This document shows, in pieces, positions 15,171-20,821 of a stretch of 20,821 nt of DNA; the stretch's first letter is position 1; each line of letters starts with the position of its first letter. The notes under the pieces are model-generated. The model did no database searches. It worked only from the letters and a program-made list of their open reading frames with translations, and was not told where the DNA came from. Position numbers and translations under genes: made by a program. Origin of the DNA: Gemmatimonadota bacterium (lineage in GTDB: Bacteria > Gemmatimonadota > Gemmatimonadetes > Longimicrobiales > RSA9); assembly GCA_019689775.1 (NCBI GenBank), contig JADGGV010000017.1, positions 1 to 20,821 on the forward strand. Direction: 5' to 3'.

Positions 15171-15450
15171 GGAATCCCCGGCTATTGGACGACCCGCGGC
15201 CCTCCCCCCGGCTCCAATTCCGTAGTGCCCCGGCGCACGACCGTGCGCGGCCGCTCCGCCTCAGACGAACTCGACGACGGACGATGGCTGTGCAACGATG
15301 GGCGCCGGGGCGCCCGACCCGGGGTCGACCTCATGGCGCGGGCTCGGCTGTCCCCCCACGGCTCCTCGAGCTTCCGCCTGCGCTCGCGGACGTGACGCGT
15401 GCACGGGACGTCCGCGCAAGCGCTTCGCTCGTCATGCATGGGAGATCGTC

Positions 15451-16305
15451 ATGAAGGCGGTGATTCTGGCTGGCGGCTATGGCACGCGCATCAGCGAGGA
15501 GAGCAGTGTGCGCCCGAAGCCGATGGTGGAGATCGGTTCCCAGCCGATCCTGTGGCATATCATGAAGATATATTCATTCTACGGCATCAATGACTTCATA
15601 ATATGCTGCGGGTATAAAGGTTGGGTGATCAAAGATTATTTTGCGAATTACTTTCTGCGCAATGCAGACGTGACGCTGGATATCCGTCGCCACAGGGTCG
15701 AGGTCCATCGTAACAACGCCGAGCCGTGGCGGGTGACGTTGGTCGACACGGGCGAGGCGACGATGACCGGGGGACGGCTGAAGCGCGTGCGGCAATTCAT
15801 CGGGGACGAGACGTTCTGCATGACGTACGGCGATTGCGTCTCCGATCTGGACATCCGGGCGCTGATCCGGTTCCACCGGGAGCACGGGAGGCTGGCGACG
15901 CTGACGGCGGTGCAGCCGCCCGGACGTTTCGGTGCCTTCAGCCTGGAAGATGGCCAAAGCCAGATTCACAGCTTCCGCGAGAAGGCGGCCGGCGATGGTG
16001 CCTGGGTGAACGGTGGCTTTTTCGTCCTGGAGCCGGGGGTCATGGATTACGTCGCGGGGGACGACACCGTCTGGGAGCAGCAACCGATGGAGGCGCTCGC
16101 GCGCGAGGGCCATCTGATGGCGTTCCGGCACCATGGGTTCTGGCAGCCGATGGACACGCTCCGTGACCGGAACGTGCTCGAGGATCTGTGGCGGCGGCAA
16201 CCGGCGCCGTGGCAGGTGTGGGGGATGGGATCGAGCGAGGCGAGCGAGCCGGCGCCGGAGCCGGAGACGCCGGGGCTCATCACCTTCGTGTCGGCGCCGG
16301 TATGA
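15451..16305 (+). CDS. rfbF: glucose-1-phosphate cytidylyltransferase
   Basis: A 284-residue cytosolic enzyme that joins CTP and glucose 1-phosphate to give CDP-glucose, the first step towards CDP-linked deoxysugars. The nucleotide-binding signature is at the N-terminus (ILAGGYGTRISEES, then RPKPMVEIG), followed by HIMKIYSFYGINDFIICCGYK, EPWRVTLVDTGE, TMTGGRLKRV and FCMTYGDCVSDLD, all characteristic of RfbF rather than RmlA. As I recall, the usual YGDGVSD has Gly where this protein has Cys. The C-terminal tail from about residue 257 (SSEASEPAPEPETPGLITFV) is longer than usual and low-complexity. A GGAG precedes the ATG at 15451. Bases 15551-15650 are only 35% G+C, unlike the rest of the gene. 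The stop overlaps the next start (ATGA). Confidence 0.94.
   Translation: MKAVILAGGYGTRISEESSVRPKPMVEIGSQPILWHIMKIYSFYGINDFIICCGYKGWVIKDYFANYFLRNADVTLDIRRHRVEVHRNNAEPWRVTLVDTGEATMTGGRLKRVRQFIGDETFCMTYGDCVSDLDIRALIRFHREHGRLATLTAVQPPGRFGAFSLEDGQSQIHSFREKAAGDGAWVNGGFFVLEPGVMDYVAGDDTVWEQQPMEALAREGHLMAFRHHGFWQPMDTLRDRNVLEDLWRRQPAPWQVWGMGSSEASEPAPEPETPGLITFVSAPV
15551..15650 (+). other. AT-rich island inside rfbF
   Basis: By hand count 35 of these 100 bases are G or C, against a background near 65-70%. The stretch keeps the reading frame and encodes the conserved block from HIMKIYS to DYFANYF. It uses codons rare in the neighbouring genes: ATA three times, and AAA, TTT, TAT and TCA. The change is sharp on the left side and gradual on the right. 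Confidence 0.85.
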
Positions 16306-17330
16306 GAGTGCTGGTAACGGGTGCGCAGGGATACATCGGCTCGCAGGTTGCGCCGATGCTGGTCGAGCGCGGGCACGAGGTCGTCGGGCTCGACACGGGG
16401 TATTACAAGGACGGGTGTCTCTACGATGACGGCCTACCCGTCGTGCCGTGCATCGAGCGGGACATTCGGGAGATACGCGACGAGGACCTGGTCGGCTTCG
16501 ATGCCGTGGTCCACCTGGCGGAGCTGTCGAACGACCCGCTCGGCCAGTTGAACCCGGCGATCACGTTCCGGATCAACCACCTCGGGAGCGTCGCGCTGGC
16601 GCAGGCGTGCAAGCGCGTGGGGATCGCTCGCTTCGTGTATGCCTCCTCGTGCAGCGTCTACGGCGTGGACACGGGGGAGGTGAAGACGGAGCGGTCGGAG
16701 CCGATGCCGCAGACGGCGTACGCGCAATGCAAGGTGCTGGTCGAGCGGGATGTCGGCGCGCTGGCGGACGACGACTTCTCCCCCACGTTTCTCCGCAATG
16801 CGACCGCCTTCGGCCCCTCGGCGCGGATGCGGTTCGACATCGTGCTGAACAATCTGGCGGGGTTGGCGTGGACGACGCGGGAGATCCGCCTCACGAGCGA
16901 TGGCTCGCCGTGGCGGCCGCTGGTTCACATCCTCGACATCGGCGAGGCGATCGCGTGCACGCTCGAGGCGCCGCGCGAGGTGGTCCACAACCAGATCTTC
17001 AACGTCGGCGACAGCAGCCAGAACTACCGGATCCGCGAGATCGCGGAGATCGTGTCGGAGGTCTTCCCGGGGTGCGCGCTCACCGTCGGTCGAAGCGACG
17101 GCGATAACCGGAGCTACCGGGTGAGCTTCGACAAGATCCATGAGCGGCTGCCCGGTTTTCGCTGCCGGCGCGATGCGGCGACCGGGGCTCGCGAGCTGTT
17201 CGGGGTTTTCGAGCGGATCGGGATGACGGCCGAGGTGTTCCGGCACCGGGCGTTCACACGGCTCGAGCAGCTGAAGCACCTGATCGGCACGGGCCAGGTG
17301 AACGCCGAGCTCTTCTGGAGCGCATCGTGA
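16302..17330 (+). CDS. NAD-dependent epimerase/dehydratase (extended SDR) for sugar nucleotides
   Basis: A 342-residue extended short-chain dehydrogenase/reductase. The Rossmann dinucleotide motif is TGAQGYIG (Gly7, Gly10, Gly13). The catalytic elements are SSCSVYG (about residues 115-121) and Y140-AQC-K144. A substrate-binding half follows with FLRNATAFGPSARMRFD and a C-terminal FNVGDSSQNYRIREIAEIVS typical of this branch. It has SCS-type rather than TDE-type residues near the catalytic serine, which favours an epimerase or reductase over a 4,6-dehydratase. It is coupled to rfbF by an ATGA overlap and to the 3,5-epimerase by GTGA. It probably modifies the CDP-sugar (4-epimerisation or 4-keto reduction). 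The exact reaction is not determined. Confidence 0.88.
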   Translation: MRVLVTGAQGYIGSQVAPMLVERGHEVVGLDTGYYKDGCLYDDGLPVVPCIERDIREIRDEDLVGFDAVVHLAELSNDPLGQLNPAITFRINHLGSVALAQACKRVGIARFVYASSCSVYGVDTGEVKTERSEPMPQTAYAQCKVLVERDVGALADDDFSPTFLRNATAFGPSARMRFDIVLNNLAGLAWTTREIRLTSDGSPWRPLVHILDIGEAIACTLEAPREVVHNQIFNVGDSSQNYRIREIAEIVSEVFPGCALTVGRSDGDNRSYRVSFDKIHERLPGFRCRRDAATGARELFGVFERIGMTAEVFRHRAFTRLEQLKHLIGTGQVNAELFWSAS

Positions 17331-17899
17331 TCTTCACCCCGCTGCAACTGCGCGGCGCCTTCCTGCTGGAGCAGGAGCGGCATACGGACGAGCGCGGCTT
17401 CTTCGCGCGCGTCTGGTGCCAACGCGAGTTCGAGGCACATGGCCTCGACGGCCGGTTGGTGCAGGCCAGCGTCGCCTACAACGCGACGGCGGGGACGCTG
17501 CGTGGCATGCACTACCAGGCCGCGCCGGCGCAGGAGGCGAAGCTGGTCCGCTGTACGCGCGGGGCGATCTACGATGTCATCATCGACCTTCGTCCGGCGT
17601 CGCCGACCTACCTCCAATGGCTCGGGGTGGAGTTGCGGGCCGGCGACGGACGCGCGCTCTATGTGCCGCCCGACTTCGCGCACGGTTACCTGACGCTGGA
17701 GGACGGCACCGAGGTCTCGTACTTCATGTCGGAGTTCTACGCACCCGAGCTGGGGCGCGGCGTGCGTTGGGACGATCCGGCCGTGGGGATCGAGTGGCCG
17801 GCGCCGGTCCGGGTGATCTCGGCGCGGGACCGTGCATGGCCCGATCTCCCGCACGCCCCGGCCGCGCACCCCGCGAACCCGGAGGACGCCTCCGCATGA
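17327..17899 (+). CDS. dTDP-4-dehydrorhamnose 3,5-epimerase (RmlC) family
   Basis: A 190-residue cupin-fold epimerase acting on a nucleotide-linked 4-keto-6-deoxyhexose. The family pattern is DERGFFARVW (about 21-30), GTLRGMHYQ with the catalytic His62, Lys72, PPDFAHGYLTLED with His119, and SYFMSEFYAPE with Tyr132 and Tyr138. These match the catalytic residues described for RmlC, so it should be active. Given the upstream rfbF the substrate is more likely CDP- than dTDP-linked. It starts with GTG, whose last two bases begin the previous gene's TGA (GTGA overlap). It ends inside the methyltransferase start (ATGA). The last 20 or so residues are Ala/Pro-rich and probably disordered. Confidence 0.9.
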   Translation: MIFTPLQLRGAFLLEQERHTDERGFFARVWCQREFEAHGLDGRLVQASVAYNATAGTLRGMHYQAAPAQEAKLVRCTRGAIYDVIIDLRPASPTYLQWLGVELRAGDGRALYVPPDFAHGYLTLEDGTEVSYFMSEFYAPELGRGVRWDDPAVGIEWPAPVRVISARDRAWPDLPHAPAAHPANPEDASA

Positions 17900-19128
17900 C
17901 CGCTCACAGTTGTGCCTTCTGCGGCGCTGCGTTGGTCGATGTCTTCGCCGACCTGGGCGCATCACCGCTGGCGAACTCGTATCTCGGGGCCGAGGACCTC
18001 GACCGCGACGAGCCCGTCTACCCGCTCGTCGTCTTCGTCTGCGCGGAGTGCTTGCTCGTCCAGATCCCGGCGGTCGCCGCCCCGGAGCACATCTTCAGCG
18101 ACTACGCTTACTTCTCCTCCTACTCGGACAGTTGGCTCCGGCATGCCGCGAGCTACGTGGACATCGTCACCGAGCGGTTCCGGCTGGGGCCCTCCAGCCT
18201 CGTCGTCGAGGTTGCCAGCAACGACGGCTATCTGCTCCAGTTCTTCCAACGCCGGGGGATCCCCGTTCTCGGGATCGAACCCGCGGCGAACGTGGCGGCA
18301 GCGGCGCGCGAGAAGGGGATCCCGACGCGCGTGGAGTTCTTCGGCACGACCAGCGCGCGGGCGCTCGTCGCGGAGGGCACGAGAGCGGATCTCATGGTCG
18401 GGAACAACGTGCTCGCCCACGTCCCCTCGATCAACGACTTCGTCGAGGGGTTCCGGATCCTCCTCGCGCCGCGCGGCGTGCTGACCATGGAGTTTCCGCA
18501 CCTGATGCGGTTGATGGAAGGAAATCAGTTCGACACGATCTACCACGAGCACTTCTTCTACTTCTCGTTCCTCGCGGTCGAGCGTGTCTTTGCTCGGCAC
18601 TGCCTGACGATCTTCGACGTGGAGGAGCTACCCACCCATGGCGGTTCGCTCCGCATCTACGTGCGGCATCAACAGAGCGATCACGAGCCCGTGACCGCAC
18701 GCGTCGATGCCCTGCGGCGGCGCGAGCTGGATGCCGGTTTCGGCGAGATCGAGACCTACCGCCGCTTCAACCACGGGATCCACCGCGCCAAGGAGCGCCT
18801 GCTCGGGTTCCTCGACGCCGCCCGGCGGGAGGGCCGTTCCGTGGCAGCGTACGGCGCGCCCGCGAAGGGGAACACGCTCCTGAACTTCTGCGGGGTCGGC
18901 CCCGACCGCATCGCCTTCACGGTGGACCGCAGCCCGCACAAGCAGGGGCGGTACCTGCCCGGCTCGCACATTCCCATCTTCGCGCCGGAACGCCTGGCCG
19001 AGGAGCGGCCGGACTACGTCCTGATCCTCCCCTGGAACCTCAAGGACGAGATCATCGAGCGGAACGCCTTCATCCGCGAGTGGGGCGGGCGCTTCGTGAT
19101 CCCGATCCCGGAAGTGCAGGTGCTATGA
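17896..19128 (+). CDS. sugar C-methyltransferase (TylC3/NovU/TcaB9 type)
   Basis: A 410-residue SAM-dependent methyltransferase with the three-part layout of sugar C-3 methylases. The N-terminal zinc-binding domain uses C6-x2-C9 and C49-x2-C52. A class I SAM fold has motif I VEVASNDGYLLQ (about 104-115) and GIEPAANVAAAA. The C-terminal methyltransferase-14 domain includes the FDTIYHEHFFYFS catalytic loop (His217, His219), AYGAPAKGNTLLNF and DRSPHKQGRYLPGSHIPI. Length is normal for the group. Such enzymes add a methyl branch to C-3 of a 4-keto-deoxysugar nucleotide. It is coupled to the 3,5-epimerase by ATGA and followed after 40 bp by the SAF oxidoreductase. Reaction type is confident; the exact sugar is unknown. 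Confidence 0.92.
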   Translation: MTAHSCAFCGAALVDVFADLGASPLANSYLGAEDLDRDEPVYPLVVFVCAECLLVQIPAVAAPEHIFSDYAYFSSYSDSWLRHAASYVDIVTERFRLGPSSLVVEVASNDGYLLQFFQRRGIPVLGIEPAANVAAAAREKGIPTRVEFFGTTSARALVAEGTRADLMVGNNVLAHVPSINDFVEGFRILLAPRGVLTMEFPHLMRLMEGNQFDTIYHEHFFYFSFLAVERVFARHCLTIFDVEELPTHGGSLRIYVRHQQSDHEPVTARVDALRRRELDAGFGEIETYRRFNHGIHRAKERLLGFLDAARREGRSVAAYGAPAKGNTLLNFCGVGPDRIAFTVDRSPHKQGRYLPGSHIPIFAPERLAEERPDYVLILPWNLKDEIIERNAFIREWGGRFVIPIPEVQVL

Positions 19129-19168
19129 TGCCGACTCGCGCCCTTACGCTGTCCCCTGTGGAGGTCCG

Positions 19169-20545
19169 ATGATCCTCGTCGATACGGCCCTCGAGCGGCG
19201 AGCGGCCGAGGGGAGGCCGATCCGCGCGGCCATGGTCGGCGCCGGTTTCATGGGCCGCGGCATCGCGCTCCAGCTCTTGCGGTACGTGCGCGGAATCGAG
19301 CTGGTCGCCATCGCCAACCGTCACCTCGAGGCGGCGGAGCGGGCGTACCGTGGCGCGGGGGTGCACGACCTCCGCGTGGTCGAGACCGTGGCGGAGCTGG
19401 AGGACGCCATCTCGCGCGGCACGTTTGCCATCACCGAGGATGCCTTGCTCCTTGCGCGGGCCGGCGGGATCGACGCGATCATCGAGGTCACGGGCGCGGT
19501 GGAGTTCGCGGCGCACGTCGTCCTCGAGGCGATCCGGTACGGCAAGCACGTCATCCTGATGGACGCGGAGCTGGACGGGACGCTCGGACCGATCCTGAAG
19601 GTCTACGCGGACCGCGCCGGGGTCGTGTACACGAACTCGGACGGGGACCAGCCGGGCGTGATCATGAACCTGTACCGGTTCGTGCGGGGGATCGGCGTTC
19701 GACCGGTCCTGTGCGGCAATATCAAGGGGCTGCACGACCCCTACCGGAACCCGACGACGCAAGTCGAGTTCGCCGCCCGCTGGGGGCAGAAGCCCAAGAT
19801 GGTGGCCTCCTTCGCCGACGGCTCGAAGATCTCCTTCGAGCAGGCGATCGTGGCGAACGGCACGGGGATGCATGTGGCCCGGCGCGGGATGATCGGTCCG
19901 AACCTGGGGGGGGCGCCGATCGCGGAGGCGATGAAGCTGTTCCCGCTCGACCTGCTGCTCGAGGGCGAAGGCATCGTCGATTACGTCGTCGACGCCCGGC
20001 CGGCGCCGGGGGTCTTCGTCTTCGGCACGCACGACGATCCCGTCCAGCAGCACTACCTGAATCTCTACAAGCTGGGTGAGGGACCCCTCTACTGCTTCTA
20101 CACGCCGTACCACTTGTGCCACTTCGAGGTTCACAATACCGTGGCACGTGCCGTGCTGTTCGGCGACGCGGCGCTCGCGCCCCGCGGCGAACCGTGTGTG
20201 GACGTGGTGACGACCGCCAAGGTGGACCTGAAGCCGGGGGATGTGCTCGACGGCCTCGGCGGCTACCTGTCCTACGGGCAGTGCGAGAACGCCGCGACGA
20301 CCCGCCGTGAACGCCTGCTACCGATGGGACTCGCCGAGGGGTGCCGGATCAAGCGGCCGGTCCGGAAGGACCAGGTCCTCACCTACGACGACGTGGAGCT
20401 TCCTCCGGGCCGGCTCTGTGACCGCCTGCGCGCGGAGCAGGACGCGCACTTCGCGCCCGCGCCGCGAACCGGGCGGATCCTTGCACGACAAGACCTTGCG
20501 AGCGCGTCGAGCGCCTGCATCGAGGAGCGTTCGAGTGGCCACTAG
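19169..20545 (+). CDS. NAD(P)-dependent oxidoreductase with C-terminal SAF domain
   Basis: A 458-residue protein with an N-terminal Rossmann domain (VGAGFMGRG, about residues 23-31) and a middle that resembles homoserine-dehydrogenase/Gfo-Idh-like oxidoreductases (IIEVTGAVEFAAHVVLEAIR, HVILMDAELDGTLGPILK). A SAF domain follows from about 344 to 425 (TTAKVDLKPGDVLDGLGG, then IKRPVRKDQVLTYDDVEL), with a short polar tail. SAF domains bind sugars or act as lids in sialic-acid synthases and altronate dehydratases. From general knowledge, genes of this type often sit beside rfbF and C-methyltransferases in polysaccharide loci, but I know of no proven reaction. The start has GGAGG 4 nt upstream of the ATG. 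The stop lies 11 nt into the next gene. Confidence 0.86.
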   Translation: MILVDTALERRAAEGRPIRAAMVGAGFMGRGIALQLLRYVRGIELVAIANRHLEAAERAYRGAGVHDLRVVETVAELEDAISRGTFAITEDALLLARAGGIDAIIEVTGAVEFAAHVVLEAIRYGKHVILMDAELDGTLGPILKVYADRAGVVYTNSDGDQPGVIMNLYRFVRGIGVRPVLCGNIKGLHDPYRNPTTQVEFAARWGQKPKMVASFADGSKISFEQAIVANGTGMHVARRGMIGPNLGGAPIAEAMKLFPLDLLLEGEGIVDYVVDARPAPGVFVFGTHDDPVQQHYLNLYKLGEGPLYCFYTPYHLCHFEVHNTVARAVLFGDAALAPRGEPCVDVVTTAKVDLKPGDVLDGLGGYLSYGQCENAATTRRERLLPMGLAEGCRIKRPVRKDQVLTYDDVELPPGRLCDRLRAEQDAHFAPAPRTGRILARQDLASASSACIEERSSGH

Positions 20546-20821
20546 CCCACGCGTGGCGGTCGTCGTCGCCGGCTTCGAGCGTCCGACGCTGACTGCCGAC
20601 GAGCAGATCTCCGTCCGACACCTCAACCGGTATCTCGGCCGGTATGATCGCTACCTGGTGCTCCCCAAGGGCGGACGCCTCCGGATTCCGGGCGTGGAGC
20701 CGCGCTTCTTCCCAACCAGGTTCTTCGGTTCCCCGAGCGCACACGGCCGCCTACTCTTGTGGCCGAAGTTCTACAAGGCGTTCTCGGAGTATGAGTTCAT
20801 CCTGATCTACCATCTGGATGC
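20535..20821 (+). CDS. DUF5672-like glycosyltransferase, N-terminal part (cut by window edge)
   Basis: A GTG at 20535 after GAGGAG opens a frame of 95 codons that is still open at the window end. The translation starts MATSPRVAVVVAGFERPTL, continues with EQISVRHLNRYLGRYDRYLV and FFPTRFFGSPSAHGRLL, and ends FYKAFSEYEFILIYHLDA. This matches the pattern I know for DUF5672: a beta-strand start, a conserved E-x2-S, FF followed by FYxxFxxYExILIYxxDA, the last being the acidic nucleotide-sugar/metal site of a GT-A-like fold. It overlaps the SAF gene by 11 nt, so it belongs to the same operon and may transfer the sugar made upstream. The family call is moderate because only about a third of the protein is visible. 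Confidence 0.75.
   Translation, partial: MATSPRVAVVVAGFERPTLTADEQISVRHLNRYLGRYDRYLVLPKGGRLRIPGVEPRFFPTRFFGSPSAHGRLLLWPKFYKAFSEYEFILIYHLD

Larger units (their letters stand above)
14325..15450. other. 1.1-kb region without an intact gene
   Basis: No frame here looks like a complete protein: open frames are Arg/Pro/Ala-rich, overlap on both strands and lack family motifs. It holds an AT-rich patch (about 14540-14575) that could contain the promoter of the minus-strand membrane-protein operon, though no good -35/-10 pair stands out. It also holds a permease gene relic (14838-14965), a second AT-rich patch (15110-15132), a sigma-70-like promoter (15142-15170) and the leader of the polysaccharide operon. 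Confidence 0.7.

Noticed and set aside
15298..15450. Upstream extension of the rfbF frame to an ATG at 15298
   Set aside because: The extension is not conserved-looking and precedes the canonical RfbF start MKAVILAGG, which has its own GGAG at 15441-15444.
1..20821. CRISPR arrays, tRNA/rRNA genes, insertion sequences and attachment sites
   Set aside because: No regularly spaced repeats, cloverleaf-like runs, transposase motifs or long terminal inverted repeats were seen on reading; short GC-rich inverted repeats are common by chance here.

Overview
The window is GC-rich bacterial DNA (most of it looks close to 70% G+C) with a housekeeping end, an accessory middle and the start of a surface-polysaccharide locus. 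A PEP-CTERM sorting signal, a long LmbE-type deacetylase with C-terminal extensions, an RsrA-like ECF sigma/anti-sigma pair and the high G+C suggest a Gram-negative soil or sediment phylum such as Gemmatimonadota. Acidobacteriota, Methylomirabilota or a deltaproteobacterial lineage cannot be excluded. No rRNA, tRNA, CRISPR array or intact mobile element was seen.

Region 1 (1-2447): the 5' part of gyrA (minus strand, cut by the window edge) follows an ECF sigma factor/zinc anti-sigma pair whose start and stop codons overlap. Divergent from the sigma gene, with start codons only about 22 bp apart, is a TVP38/TMEM64 membrane protein. Region 2 (2564-4499): a DUF72 gene translationally coupled to a small TPR protein (minus), and divergently a small exported protein with a complete but stretched JAMM (MPN+) metal-site pattern.

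Region 3 (4627-12428, minus): a compact run in the order ArsB/NhaD-type permease, exported PIG-L/LmbE deacetylase, solute-binding lipoprotein, ABC ATPase, fused two-domain permease. The last four are joined by gaps or overlaps of 8 nt or less, so an extracytoplasmic deacetylase may be co-expressed with an importer. Region 4 (12559-14324): a SlyD-like FKBP prolyl isomerase (+) faces, across a perfect 15-bp hairpin, a two-gene operon of a four-helix membrane protein and a PEP-CTERM protein.

Region 5 (14325-15450) has no intact gene. It carries an inverted, frameshifted relic of the ArsB/NhaD-type permease gene and, near its right end, a good sigma-70-like promoter with a leader of roughly 270 nt. 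Region 6 (15451-20821, +) is a tightly packed nucleotide-sugar cassette: glucose-1-phosphate cytidylyltransferase (rfbF), an extended SDR epimerase/dehydratase, an RmlC-type 3,5-epimerase, a TylC3/NovU-type sugar C-methyltransferase, a SAF-domain oxidoreductase and the start of a DUF5672 glycosyltransferase-like gene. It probably makes and transfers an unusual C-methylated CDP-sugar, but no CDP-glucose 4,6-dehydratase is present in the window, so the route is undefined. This cassette, the exported JAMM-like protein and the permease relic are the most interesting elements.
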